Shown: positions 1 through 9,270, counted from the first letter of the stretch. The stretch: 64,000 nucleotides of DNA from CAWHQZ01 sp963831645 (GCA_963831645.1 CAWHQZ010000016.1:10239-74238); one strand, 5' to 3'. The notes: generated from the sequence alone by a model not told the origin. Numbers and translations are program-made.

Positions 1-1362
1 ACGGCGTGCGCGACCGTGAACCATTCCCGCTGAACAAGCCGCCGCCGCGCAGCGTCGGGCGCTGCTGGAACTGGCCGGCGACCGCGTAGCTCCCCATCGG
101 GATCTTGTCGCGGGCGACCACTTCCTTGGGGAAGCGCTGCGGAAACAGCAGCTCGCCTTCCGTTTCGGGGGTCCTTGAAGCCGATGACGGTGTAGCAGCG
201 GCGCACTTCTCGAACTTCCATGGGCGGCATCAGGTGGACGTAGCCCAGGCCCAACTCGAGGGCGGTGCCAGTCACGTCAGCAACGTGAAGCCGCTGCATG
301 ATGATGACAATTGCCGAGCTCGTCGGCTTGTTGAGGCGTGGTCGGCACCGATTCCTTGAATATCCGGATCGCCGTCTCGCGGTCGGCGTCGACTCGGCGG
401 TTTCCGTGCTGTGCGGGTCGTCGATGATGACCCGATCGCCGACGGCCGCCGGTCGGCGACTTGAACGGCATGCCCTCACGGCTGCCGCGCGCGCTGTTCT
501 CGAAACTCGTTTCCCCCCACCTTGTCAGGGTGGTGGAGGGCCAGCGGTCCTGATACCACTCGGACCGGACGAGATCGCGCATCTTGCGGGCGTCGCGCGT
601 CACGTAGTCTGGACGTAGCCCAGGCCCAACTGAGGGCGGTGCCGGTCACGTCAGCGACGTGAAGCCGCTGCATGATGATGACGATGCCGAAGCTAGTCGG
701 CTTGTTGAGGCGTGTCGGCACCGATACCTTGAATATCCGGATCGCCGTCTCGCGGTCGGCGTCGACTCGGCGGTTTCCGTGCTGTGCGGGTCGTCGATGA
801 TGACCCGTCGCCACGGCCGCCGGTAAGCGACTTGGAACGGCGTGCCCTCGCGGCTGCCGCGGCGCGTTCTCGAAACTCGTTTCCCCCCACCTGTCAGGGC
901 GGTAGCCGGCCAGCGGTCCTGATACCACTCGGAGCGGACCAGATCGCGCATCTTGCGCGCGTCCCGCGTCACGTAGTCGATCGAATAGGACGTGGTCAGA
1001 TACCGCAAATGCGGCATTTCCCCGGGCCCCCACTCCCAGGCAGGCCAGAAAACCCCGACTTTCAGGGATTTCATGGTGCCTGGCGGCACGTTGATGATGA
1101 GCCGGGTTATCTGCCCCTTGCTGACCGCCAGCAGGTGCTCATCGATGGCATCCAGGTGCCAACCATGAATGTACTCGGACCCGGGCTCGAGCAGCGGCCA
1201 CGCCTCCCGGGTGAAGCCGGCCAGCCTCTTGCAGCGCTCCCGCAATTCCTCGACCTCACCGCGACTTATTGCCCGTTCGCGCCGGGATAGCTCGTCGTCC
1301 GCCCATAAGGTCGAGCGCAACAAGCTCTTGATGGAACGCTCGAAGTAGTTCGAGGAGTTCAT
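1..1362 (-). pseudogene. Phage terminase large subunit, frameshifted and internally duplicated, runs off the left edge
   Basis: The reading from 1362 leftward gives a phage terminase large subunit. This is the ATPase/nuclease that packages DNA into proheads. The N-terminal part has a Walker-A-like segment, PPGTMKSL, followed by FWPAWEWG. The later part, near bases 1-235, has GELLFPQRFPKEVV and AGQFQQRPTLRGGG, which are typical of this family. The frame breaks near base 870 and again near base 25. A segment of about 375 bp is present twice in tandem (236-610 and 611-979), so the intact order is disrupted. The small subunit gene lies just upstream and overlaps the start. The family call is firm; the gene as read cannot make a full protein. 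Confidence 0.85.
236..979. repeat. Tandem duplication of about 375 bp inside the terminase large subunit gene
   Basis: Bases 236-610 and 611-979 are two diverged copies of the same segment; both begin ggacgtagcccaggcccaac. They differ by scattered substitutions and several 1-3 bp indels, so they are not a recent perfect duplication. Both encode the same terminase stretch (RKMRDLVRSEWYQDRWP) on the minus strand. Confidence 0.85.
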
Positions 1363-1687
1363 TCGGGATTGATGTGAGGTCGATCTCCGCCTTGGGGTTC
1401 ATGGGAGGCAGCCGCGATGCGGTGTAGGGCAGCGACCACGCGCACAATTGCAGGCGGAATTTGATGTCGAGCGGGGCGGTGTAGATCAGCGGCTTGCCGT
1501 CTTTGCCGAGGACCAGGTTGCCCTCGTGATCGCGGGCGCGGTGCTCGACCTCGGCGCCGCGAATAAACCGCAGCATCATGTCGAGAGGCATTTCGCCCCC
1601 AACCTCGGCCCTCGCTACAAGCTCCTGAATCCGCTCACGCGAACCTTTCTTTCGGCCGGCGCCTGTACGACGTCCACCCCGGGGCAT
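1256..1687 (-). CDS. Phage terminase small subunit
   Basis: A 143-residue protein starting MPRGGRRTGAGRKKGS, the basic glycine-rich N-terminus common in terminase small subunits, which recognise the packaging site. The start at 1687 is chosen because the homologous copies at about 2.1 kb and 51.9 kb share sequence from that point and diverge upstream. The 3' end overlaps the large subunit ORF by about 105 bp. That is more than usual, so the true start of the large subunit may lie further in. Its position immediately upstream of the large subunit supports the call. The DNA-binding assignment is inferred from family and context. Confidence 0.7.
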   Translation of the reverse strand: MPRGGRRTGAGRKKGSRERIQELVARAEVGGEMPLDMMLRFIRGAEVEHRARDHEGNLVLGKDGKPLIYTAPLDIKFRLQLCAWSLPYTASRLPPMNPKAEIDLTSIPNELLELLRAFHQELVALDLMGGRRAIPARTGNKSR

Positions 1688-2170
1688 TTGACTGTTTGAT
1701 TTCCTTTGATTGTTTTTCAAAGCCACAGAGGGCTCGAGAAGCGCAGCGGGCGCCCAGTTCCCGTTACGGGACAGGTGTGAGGTCGATCCCGCCGTAGGCC
1801 CGGTTGACAGGCGGCGTTCCTCCATGCGGTGTCGGGCAGCGACCTATTCGCGCGTTCAGTTGGCACCGGCGCACATTTCCGCGCCATGTCGAGCGGGGCG
1901 GTGTCGATCAGCCACTTGCCGCCGTCTTTGCCGAGGACCAGATTGCCCTCGTGGTCGCGGGCGCGGTGCTCGCACCTCGGCGCCGCGAATAAACCGCAGC
2001 ATCATGTCGAGGGGCATTTCGCCCCCAACCTCGGCCCTCGCTACAGCTCCTGAATCCGCTCACGCGTACCTTCTTTCGGCCGGCGCCTGTACCATCTCCA
2101 CCCCGGGGCATTTGACTGTTTGATTCCTTTGATTGTTTTTCAAAGCCACAGAGGGCTCGAAAAGCGAAGC
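1373..2170. repeat. Tandem duplication of about 395 bp covering the terminase small subunit
   Basis: Bases about 1373-1768 and about 1770-2170 are two copies of one segment. Each runs from gtgaggtcgatc to the stretch tgattgtttttcaaagccac. The outer copy (1770-2170) is more decayed. A shorter third copy on the opposite strand is at 51829-51995. Confidence 0.8.
1760..2111 (-). pseudogene. Second, decayed copy of the terminase small subunit gene
   Basis: It begins MPRGGDGTGAGRKK and then shifts frame repeatedly. The DNA still aligns with the intact copy at 1300-1687, including the statement of the same codons around cagattgccctcgtggtcgc. It cannot encode a working protein as read. Confidence 0.75.
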
Positions 2171-2221
2171 ACCCGCCCTGCAGCATTTCTGGATTGTCGC
2201 ACTGGCGCTTTGGGAATGTTC

Positions 2222-2480
2222 AGTGGTCTGTCGTCTCTAGGCTTGCCATACCCCGTATGATCCCGGGGGGGGGGGGGCAGTCGGTGCCTATGTGCTCACC
2301 ACGCTACCGGTGAATCTCATCAAACCCTTGATTACCCTGTACCTCCTGCTCATGGGAATCCTTGTGCATTTGCGAGAGCTATTAGGTCCGAGCTTTCTTC
2401 AGGCGAATGGCCAAGCTGGCTCGTTCCGCTCGGTTTTGGCGGTGGCTTTCTCGATGCTGTAGGGGACGGAGGGTGGGTGA
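2222..2480 (+). pseudogene. TauE/SafE-family permease fragment interrupted by IS630
   Basis: Reading across frames gives RLAIPRMIPG, AYVLTTLPVNLIKPLITLYL and then PLGFGGGFLDAVGDGGW. These match the transmembrane core of sulfite/organosulfonate exporters of the TauE/SafE family, including the glycine-rich GGGxxDAxGGGGW signature. The frame is broken at the 13-G run (2265-2277) and again near 2405. The 5' end is lost at the terminase repeat and the 3' end is lost where IS630 sequence begins at about 2480. Confidence 0.7.
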
Positions 2481-3023
2481 CCATCTCCAATGCCCGTGCG
2501 GAACGTGACTGATGAGCCGTTCGCCACGCGGCCAGCGTCCCTTGAGACGGACCATGTCGTACTGGTCGCGGTCTCATCGATCAACACCAGCCGTCTCGTG
2601 TCGCGAGGTCTCCCTGCTGGCGTATCCAGCGCCGCCGCGCCCCGCGCCACGTCGGCTCGATGTTGCTCGGCGGCTCGCAGGCTTTTTTTTGAAGGTCGTC
2701 CCATGGCGCTCGAAAAAGCGCCAACCGCGCTCCGGCTACCTGGAATCCGCCGCTTCTTCATCACCACCGCGATCTCATTCAGCGTTCGGTTACGGCTGCT
2801 CGTCAATCAGAGGCCAGAAGTCGCTTGGCATAATCGTCCAAAACCGAACGGCTGCCCCCACGCGGCTTCGGCGCCGCCACGCCGTGATCGTGCCAAGCCT
2901 GCAGCCATTTGACCGCCGAACTCGCGCTGATCTCGAAGCGCTCAGCCGCCTCGTGCCGCGACGCGCCCTCTTCTACCGCAGCAATACTCGCTCACGCAGG
3001 TCACCAGAATACGATTTCGGCAT
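2480..3023 (-). pseudogene. IS630-family transposase remnant, N-terminal half
   Basis: From the start at 3023 the reading is MPKSYSGDLRERV, then the helix-turn-helix, then SVLDDYAKRLLAS, TLNEIAVVMKKRRIPGSRSA, RDTRRLVLIDETATST and RLISHVPHGHW. This is the N-terminal DNA-binding part and the first catalytic Asp region (LIDET) of an IS630/Tc1 DDE transposase. At least four frame changes are needed to read it. The C-terminal half is missing because sequence switches to the TauE/SafE gene at about 2480. A separate C-terminal IS630-like scrap lies at 38636-38734. Confidence 0.8.
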
Positions 3024-3137
3024 CGTCGGCCCCGAGCAGATCGCAGCGAAATCAATGCCGATGCGACTCGCTCATTCGAAACGATCGGAAATGCCGATTC
3101 AATTCTGGCGAAACTTGCTCTAGTTGGATGAACACAC

Positions 3138-3653
3138 CTAGGGCTTGAGCGCAGCGAACGGATTCGTTTCAGCTGCCTTGTTATTGGTCTCATAGCAGCG
3201 TTCCAGGCGGGCCAATGCTGCCGCGCTCTTCCTGAGTGGAACCCGGATCGTTGACCTGGCCGCGCGAACTTCAAGTCTGTTGGCTCTTTTCAGAGCTTCA
3301 TTGAAGTTCTTGTCCGTCAGCGAAATGCGCACCGCATCATTCGTCGCCGCAACATCTGCCTTCAACTTCGCAGCACCAGCGGCAAATTCCACTGGATACG
3401 TCACGCCCTTCTCCAATTGCCAGCGCGGTGAGGTCAATACAAGTGAAAGCCCGCCTTCCTCCCGGGTGAACCGGGCACCGATCCCATCTGCGGTTGTAAG
3501 GCTCATGACGCACCGGTCGAACTTTCGTTCTTCTGTGAAACTTGCGTCGACTTGCCAAGGACCGATTGCAACGGCTCGAGCTTTACCGGTCTCCTGAGAG
3601 ACTGCCGTGCCGCACATGACGATTGTCATTAATCCCGCCAATGCAAATCTCAT
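3138..3653 (-). CDS. Hypothetical exported protein
   Basis: 171 residues from the start MRFALAGLMTIVMCGTAVSQ, a clear Sec signal peptide with cleavage expected after Ala-Val-Ser. An in-frame start 42 bp upstream would bury the signal, so the inner start is preferred. The mature part has a single pair of cysteines (DRCVMS, ERCYET) and no membrane segment. I do not recognise a family beyond similar exported proteins of rhizobia. It is probably periplasmic and monocistronic. Confidence 0.7.
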   Translation of the reverse strand: MRFALAGLMTIVMCGTAVSQETGKARAVAIGPWQVDASFTEERKFDRCVMSLTTADGIGARFTREEGGLSLVLTSPRWQLEKGVTYPVEFAAGAAKLKADVAATNDAVRISLTDKNFNEALKRANRLEVRAARSTIRVPLRKSAAALARLERCYETNNKAAETNPFAALKP

Positions 3654-3751
3654 AACCACCCTCCTCAGGTTGTCTGCCTTATTGAGCAACGCCACAAGAT
3701 ACTACGGCTACGAAATCAGCGAGCGGGCCCAGGCATCAGTGAAGAGAACAG

Positions 3752-3991
3752 TCAATCAGTTGACGCCACGATGCCGCCTGGCCCGGAGGCCTCGCTCGTG
3801 GCCTGTTTCTCCTGCGAAGGCACGCTTTGCTTATCTACGCTGACAACGCTCACTCCGACGACCGCCAGAATAGCGAGGGCGATCAGGCCGATGACATACA
3901 GCGTTAACGACCCTCGGGAACAGTAGCCGCTCTGGAACGGATACAGCGCATCTTTCGGCCTGTCCCCATCGCGCATCGGGTCATAGTTCAT
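3752..3991 (-). CDS. Small single-pass membrane protein
   Basis: 79 residues: a polar N-terminus of about 28 residues, one hydrophobic segment (TLYVIGLIALAILAVVGVSV) and a polar tail. No family recognised. It sits alone between an exported protein gene and a region with terminator-like hairpins. Confidence 0.55.
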   Translation of the reverse strand: MNYDPMRDGDRPKDALYPFQSGYCSRGSLTLYVIGLIALAILAVVGVSVVSVDKQSVPSQEKQATSEASGPGGIVASTD

Positions 3992-4139
3992 TGAACCGGC
4001 CTCGTGGTATTTCAGCTAGATCGAAACGTCAGTGGCGGCCGTCGGGTTCCGCCCCAGTGAAAAATGTTGGGAACCATCTCCCGCCCCTTGCGCTTATCCA
4101 GCGTCCCGGATTTTGCACCCGAGACATTCCAAGGTCACT

Positions 4140-4169
4140 GCCCCGGTGCAGAACGCCGGGGCTTTTTTT
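4140..4169 (+). terminator. Rho-independent terminator-like hairpin
   Basis: A 7-bp GC stem (gccccgg/ccggggc) with a 9-base loop is followed by seven T residues. No clear plus-strand gene precedes it, so its transcript is unknown. Confidence 0.65.
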
Positions 4170-4215
4170 GGTCCCTGGAACCTTTCGCGCGCAACCGCGT
4201 TAAGAGAGTGCAAAA

Positions 4216-4300
4216 AGAGACACCCGCCTGCCCCCCGAACCCCCGCGGGTGTCGAAAAGAACCCCCCGGCCGGTAGCTCCCCGCCGGGGCTTCATTTTCA
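4216..4300. repeat. Dispersed two-hairpin repeat, inverted copy at about 12.15 kb
   Basis: It contains a gacaccc...gggtgtc hairpin followed by a second one, ggccgg...ccggggc. The same sequence occurs in reverse complement at 12108-12187 with small indels. Each half could act as a terminator or mRNA-end structure, and no gene is encoded. Confidence 0.65.
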
Positions 4301-4672
4301 TGGGAGCGCTACTGCCGGCCTAAAACAGACCAGAGGGTCGCGCTGCTCCTCAATTTCGACTGGCTCTCTTCGAGCCTGCGAGGAGCCTGCCGAGTGTGAT
4401 GTCAGGCTGCAAGAAGCTCGTGGCCCGAGTGCGTCACCTCCACCTTGGGACGGCCGTTGGTGGGGATTCTTGCCATCCTCGCTGTCCTCTGCGGTACCCT
4501 CCATAAACGCACCTTTCGGTAGGGGTGCCTCGGCAAATGCACGGGTGCCCGCGTTCAGCTCCAAGAAAATCTCGGGCCGTTTCACGGCGATTTCGACGAT
4601 CGGCGCCACCAAAACAAGAATAACGGCGATGAAGACGATGGCGGTGAGAGTATCACGGCTGTACCCTTTCCA
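4298..4672 (-). CDS. Possible small membrane protein, start unclear
   Basis: The frame reads RDTLTAIVFIAVILVLVAPI (one strong membrane segment), then KRPEIFLELNAGTRAFAE and a polar tail. There is no in-frame ATG before the membrane segment, so either a TTG start is used or a frame error hides the start. The rest of 3992-5200 shows no gene I can support. Confidence 0.3.
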   Translation of the reverse strand, partial: WKGYSRDTLTAIVFIAVILVLVAPIVEIAVKRPEIFLELNAGTRAFAEAPLPKGAFMEGTAEDSEDGKNPHQRPSQGGGDALGPRASCSLTSHSAGSSQARREPVEIEEQRDPLVCFRPAVALP

Positions 4673-5218
4673 TGTCCCTTGCTGTGTAGTCCTCGACTTA
4701 TGGCCGCAATGCTACCGGAGCCGTTGTGAAAACCTCCTGAAGGTTGAGTTTGGCTATCGTTCACATTGGCGCCCTGGTCTACCTTGGCCTGGTGGTGCTC
4801 TTGCGAGGTTTCGACGACTCTTGGTCCTGGTCATGTGGTGTGCTCCGTTCTAGAGAACGCCATCGCGGCGCTTGCACCACCACAAGCCCGGAAGAGCTGG
4901 CCGGGCAGGCCTGATCACGGCCACTGCCGTCCAAGCGTGCCCATGCATGCTCACTATGCAGCGGAAGTCCAGGCCCGAACTGAGTCTCACACCCTGGATT
5001 GTACGGTCAAATGTCCCTGCCGGGCGGTGCCGCTGCCGCTCCCGTCTCAATCCTCGCGCGCTTGCTCTCGACCCACTTTGTGCTCGCATTGCGATTGCCG
5101 CCTAGTTCAATGACCTCGCCAAGCACTCGCACACTTTCATAGAGGGCGCCTTCGTACTCTGACATTGGCGGTTCGGTTTCCATCATTTACTCCAGTAAGC
5201 GATCAGTGACACAAGTGA

Positions 5219-5490
5219 CTAGCTACACGGAAACCCCTGTTCCAAAGCGTTGGCGACCAGAGCCCGCGGCACCCTTGTGACGCTCTTGCGGCACCCTGCA
5301 CGGTTTGCATCGTCCGGAACAGGATACCCGCGGCACGACTTTGGCTGATCCGGGCATCCGGTTTCCCAGCAGTGTTCAAGGGCCGCCTCGACCGGCGGCA
5401 CTCCGCGAAGCTGGTAACAGTCGGCGGTTCCTGCTCGGCCATCCGCTGCCACGTGTCATATGAAGCTTGGGTGTCCTCCTCTATAGTCAT
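5219..5490 (-). CDS. Possible small cysteine-containing protein with one frameshift
   Basis: It starts MTIEEDTQASYDTWQRMAEQ, with a frame change near 5410, then VEAALEHCWETGCPDQPKSC. Combined length is about 90 residues. No family recognised. The start codon and the internal break make this tentative. Confidence 0.3.
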
Positions 5491-5536
5491 GCCGTCATGA
5501 TAGGCGACAAAAAGTATGGGAAAGGAGAAAGCAATC

Positions 5537-6772
5537 ATGAACCACACCAAGAAGCATCAGCAGATTGCGTTACTGGTTGTCGCCGCCTCATTGCTCGCCG
5601 CTCCAATGGCGCTGGCCGATGTGGTCACCGACTGGAACATCAAGGCCGGCGAGATCGTCGTTGAAGCCAAGCTGGGGCCGCCACCTGCCAACCGGGTGCT
5701 GGCGATCGTCCAAACGGCAGTGTACGAAGCTGTGAACGCCATTACCAAGCGCTACCCAGCCAGTGAGCTGCCACTGGAGGCAGCGTCTGGTGCCTCGGTC
5801 GAGGCCGCGATTGCGGCGGCGAATCACGCCACGCTTGCGAAGCTCGTGCCGTCGCAACAGGCGGCCATCGATACCGCCTACCACGCGGTGTTGGCAAGGA
5901 TCGCCGATGGCCCGGCGAAGACCGCTGGCATCGCGGTGGGAGATAAGGCCGCAGCGGCGATCCTCGCAGGGCGCGCCGATGACGGCGCCACCACGGGGGA
6001 GACATATCGGCCGCACACCACCGCGGGGGTCTACGTGCCGACGGTCATCCCGGCGGTCCCGCAGTGGCCGCAGCGCAAGCCGTGGCTGATGACGAGCTCT
6101 GCCCAGTTCCGTCCCGGCCCGCCGCCCACACTCACGAGTGAGGTGTGGGCGCGCGATTACGCGGAAATCAAGGCGCTCGGCAGCAAGAGCAGCCCGCGCC
6201 GCACCGCCGAGCAGACCGAGATCGCCCGCTTCTGGGAAGCGACGATGCCTCCGATCTATCACGGGGTCGTTCGCTCGGTTGCCACCGTGCCCGGGCGGGA
6301 GGTCACGCAGAACGCCCGCTTGTTTGCAGCGGTGACGCAGGCTACAGACGACGCGCTGATCGCCATCTTCGACGCCAAGTACCACTACAATTTTTGGCGG
6401 CCAGTCACCGCGATCCGCAACGGCGACCTCGACGGCAACGACGCGACCGAACGGGATCCGTCGTGGACGCCGTTCATCGACACTCCCATGCACCCCGAGT
6501 ATCCGTGCGCGCACTGCATCCTCTCCAGCACCGTTGGTACGGTGCTACAAGCGGAGATCGGGACCGGTCCCATGCCGACCTTGACGACGACCAGTGTCAC
6601 CGCCAAAGGCGCGGCGCGGAGTTGGACGAAGATCGATGACTTTATGCAGGAGGTAGCAAATGCGCGCATCTACGACGGCGTGCACTACCGCAACTCCACG
6701 GAAGTCGGCACGGCCATGGGCAAACAGATTGGCGAGTTGGCAGTGGCGAAGTACCTGCGGCCTATCAAGTAG
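5537..6772 (+). CDS. Vanadium-dependent haloperoxidase-like protein (PAP2 superfamily), exported
   Basis: 411 residues. The start at 5537 is chosen because AAAGGAG lies 10 bases upstream and the protein then opens with a Sec signal peptide (IALLVVAASLLAAPMALA). The C-terminal half has the vanadate/phosphate-binding signatures of vanadium haloperoxidases and PAP2 phosphatases: KYHYNFWRPVTAIR near residue 280, HPEYPCAHC near 318 and RIYDGVHYR near 376. Family members oxidise halides with peroxide or hydrolyse phosphate esters. The second motif is unusual: the normal S-G-H-S reads C-A-H-C here, so the catalytic His is kept but the neighbouring Ser and Gly are replaced. Activity is therefore uncertain. 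It acts in the periplasm and is monocistronic. Confidence 0.85.
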   Translation: MNHTKKHQQIALLVVAASLLAAPMALADVVTDWNIKAGEIVVEAKLGPPPANRVLAIVQTAVYEAVNAITKRYPASELPLEAASGASVEAAIAAANHATLAKLVPSQQAAIDTAYHAVLARIADGPAKTAGIAVGDKAAAAILAGRADDGATTGETYRPHTTAGVYVPTVIPAVPQWPQRKPWLMTSSAQFRPGPPPTLTSEVWARDYAEIKALGSKSSPRRTAEQTEIARFWEATMPPIYHGVVRSVATVPGREVTQNARLFAAVTQATDDALIAIFDAKYHYNFWRPVTAIRNGDLDGNDATERDPSWTPFIDTPMHPEYPCAHCILSSTVGTVLQAEIGTGPMPTLTTTSVTAKGAARSWTKIDDFMQEVANARIYDGVHYRNSTEVGTAMGKQIGELAVAKYLRPIK

Positions 6773-6913
6773 AACGCGCATGCACGCCCGTGGTCCACCG
6801 AGCCAGTGGCAGGTCACGCCCGAAACCGCGCGTCTCCTCCAGCACTGGCGGTCAACACCCGAGTGGCCAGCTCGCTAAAGCTGGCCGTTGCAGCCAGCAT
6901 GCAGACCTGAGAG

Positions 6914-7847
6914 CTACGCGACCTTGTATTCGGCCATCTGCAGGACCGCGCGTGTCAGATTACTGTCGGGGAGTCTAAGTTCATCCAGAATCGTGAAGTG
7001 GTTTGCCTTGGCGACCGGAATCAGGTCGCCGGGGAGATGAGCCTGCGACCGGTAAGCATGGTAATCCCGACTGCTCGCGATCATCGCCGGCAACTCGCCC
7101 GTGCCATACGCGATGGAAAGCGGCTTATCGACGCTTGGCCGGCGCATTGGAGAGAGGGTTTCGATTTCGACTTCGGTCAACTTGACCTTATCGTTGACAT
7201 GGGGAGAGTCGCGTAGCGCAGCGAGGTCAAAAACTCCCGAAATCGACAACCCAGCCGCCACCTTTCGGATGATCCAATATGAATGCAGTTAGATGCCCGC
7301 CGGCCGACCAACCGGTGACTATGACGGGCCCCGCAATACCGTGCTCGACGCCCTTCGCCTCGAGCCAGTCGAACGCTGTTCGCAACTCGTTCGTGATCTG
7401 CGTCAGGCTCGCCTCAGGGGCAAGCGTATAGCCCGGCAGCGCTGCCGACCAGCCGCGCGCCAAAGCACCCTCGGCGAGGCAGGCAAATATCTCCTTGCTG
7501 CCGCGCTGCCAGTAACCGCCGTGAATGTGAACGAAGCACGGCACTTTAGGGTCGGTAGCGGGATACAGGTCCCACTTCGTCCGCTCTCCTGGAGCATAAG
7601 CCAGATCGAGGTGCTTCGGGCGCTGTTCGCGGAGAACTTTCGAAGCTGCGGTCCAGCTTTCGGTTTTCGTCCGAGCGAAATCGGCTCCCACATGCGCTAC
7701 ATTGTTGTAAGCCAGGTTGCGGGCCTCAAGTGACATGGTCATCCAGTCCATTCCGGCCTCCATGACTTCTTTCGCGCCAATGGCAGTGGGAGCTACGACA
7801 CTAGCTGCGGTCGCAGCCACAAAAGTGCGGCGGTCAAGTGCTGCCAT
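6914..7847 (-). pseudogene. Exported alpha/beta hydrolase (kynurenine formamidase-like), one frameshift
   Basis: The start at 7847 gives MAALDRRTFVAATAAS, a Tat-type leader (DRRTF followed by a hydrophobic stretch). The body has the oxyanion motif HIHGGYW and the nucleophile elbow GWSAGGH. Near 7250 the frame changes and the protein continues as GLSISGVFDLAALRDSPH to KANHFTILDEL, where the catalytic His is expected. About 310 residues in total would be a full-length esterase of this family. A single base restores the frame, so this may be a sequencing error rather than a dead gene. Confidence 0.75.
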
Positions 7848-8041
7848 GATTGAACCTCCCTGATTTCTGAAATTCGGCAGCGCTCTGGCAAGCTCTGCAA
7901 CGGACGCGCCTCACTGAATAGAGAACGCTAATAATCTTCTCGAGTAAAGTTACAGCGTGCACGAACGAGGGTTGGGGATAGTGGACCACCACGATTTAGT
8001 TGGCGCTGGAATCGGGACGGTTCACGGCGCATATTCGCATC

Positions 8042-8233
8042 ATGGCCGACAAGCAGCCCAAGCGCCCGAATAATAACGCCAATGCCTTAGAAAGCTGGGA
8101 AAGTGAGGGCGGCGCTCCTGCGTCGGACGACGGCTCAATTAAAAGGAAACGTGGCGGCAAAGCAGGTGCTGCCAAAATGACGCTAGAGGAACGAAAGGCT
8201 TCGGCTCTAAAAGCTATTCGGGCCTGCCTGTAG
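8042..8233 (+). CDS. Small charged hypothetical protein
   Basis: 63 residues starting MADKQPKRPNNN and ending with a basic, Ala-rich helix (RGGKAGAAKMTLEERKASAL). Related rhizobial proteins usually continue past ALKAIRA, so the C-terminus may be cut by the intron-like sequence that follows. Possibly nucleic-acid binding, by charge only. Confidence 0.45.
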   Translation: MADKQPKRPNNNANALESWESEGGAPASDDGSIKRKRGGKAGAAKMTLEERKASALKAIRACL

Positions 8234-8415
8234 CCCCCCCGCGCCTACACCAGGGCGATTTGTCTCAAAATGGCCGCGCCGGCCCGAGCGAAGCCCAAGG
8301 CAGGCGCGCAAGGGCGGGGCTTATCCACTCTCGCACCTTTACGAGCACTCGCGCCGTACGTCTGACCCGGCTTGGGCGCGACGTGTCGCGGGTGAAGGCG
8401 TGACGACTTGTCCGA

Positions 8416-8448
8416 GAGCCGGATGCGGGGAATCTGCATGTCCGGTTC
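8416..8448 (+). ncRNA. Group II intron domain V remnant
   Basis: The segment folds as a domain V hairpin: outer stem gagccgga/tccggttc, a two-base bulge (tg) on the 3' side and inner stem tgcgg/ctgca with a short loop. This is the catalytic hairpin of a group II intron. No reverse transcriptase ORF is found upstream and no 5' end is visible, so it is only the 3' tail of a dead intron. Bases 8240-8640 hold no supported protein gene. Confidence 0.7.
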
Positions 8449-8716
8449 GATGAGCGAGGTGTGGAGACGGAGCCATGGTCGAACCAGTGAGGCACCGCCA
8501 GACGAAAGGGGCGGGAACGGCTATGCTCGACCTACGGCCACCGCGCCACACTTCGACTTTGCACAAACGCCGCGACCTCATCCGGCGTGCGCATCTCGTT
8601 CCCCCGCAGCTCTTCACCACCCTGCAAGGGAAACTCAGTTATAGTTTAAGGCTCCTCCTGAATGCCTCGAGACCCGATGCCCGACCGCTGGGGCGAGTGC
8701 CTGGGTGCAACAGAAA

Positions 8717-8971
8717 TTAGTAGGACTTCACTGCCCCTGCCAAGTGACTTATCGCGCCGTCACACAGCTCACGCGGATCGCGTTCGCCGATCGCGGCCTC
8801 GTCAATGATATACTTTGCAAGTTCCGCGCGAGCCGATTCCGCACGGTGCCCTGTCGCGTAGGAAGCTCCGCTGTCCTGGACTGCCTGCCAAGCATTGTCA
8901 AAAGCGACGGTCAAAATCTGAATAGTACCAGGATCAAACCCCCGAAGATGAGGGCTGAGATACCTGTTCAT
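8717..8971 (-). CDS. Conserved hypothetical protein of rhizobia
   Basis: 84 residues from MNRYLSPHLRGFDPGTIQIL, with TVAFDNAWQAVQDSGA and AKYIIDEAAIGERDPRELCD. I recognise this as a small helical protein frequent in Bradyrhizobium genomes, of unknown function. The inner ATG at 8971 is preferred over 8977. Confidence 0.7.
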   Translation of the reverse strand: MNRYLSPHLRGFDPGTIQILTVAFDNAWQAVQDSGASYATGHRAESARAELAKYIIDEAAIGERDPRELCDGAISHLAGAVKSY

Positions 8972-9132
8972 TGCCACACTCCTCCACTTCTGGCGGGAGC
9001 ACGACTCCTCTCTCAGTCAGCGGAATGCCGGATATGGGGCCGATGACTATCGACACTGCGCTCAATTAGCCGGCTTGGCGAGTTAATAATCGGCTCGCGC
9101 TGGCTAGTGCTGAGATCTCGAAGCCTCATCCG

Positions 9133-9270
9133 CTACTTTTTCTTGCCTGGTGCAGAGGGAGCGAACCTCGGCTGCATGATCGAAAACGACGATACCGCGG
9201 CCGACGGTTTCGCTTTCGGCTGTTTCGGCTTCTTGTGCTCGCGATTGCGTCTTTGTTGACCTTTGGTCAT
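9133..9270 (-). CDS. 45-residue Lys-rich conserved small protein
   Basis: It starts MTKGQQRRNREHKKPKQPKA and ends PSAPGKKK. GAGGAG lies 8 bases before the ATG. Proteins with this MTKGQQRxNKE opening are common in Bradyrhizobium and relatives. The role is unknown, possibly RNA- or DNA-associated by charge. Confidence 0.7.
   Translation of the reverse strand: MTKGQQRRNREHKKPKQPKAKPSAAVSSFSIMQPRFAPSAPGKKK

Noticed and set aside
4032..4853. Long plus-strand open frame
   Set aside because: It is Pro/Ser/Arg-rich, crosses two hairpin structures, and has no start signal or recognisable domain. I treat it as chance.
5588..6514. Long minus-strand open frame
   Set aside because: It is the complementary-strand shadow of the haloperoxidase gene and is Arg-rich without a domain.
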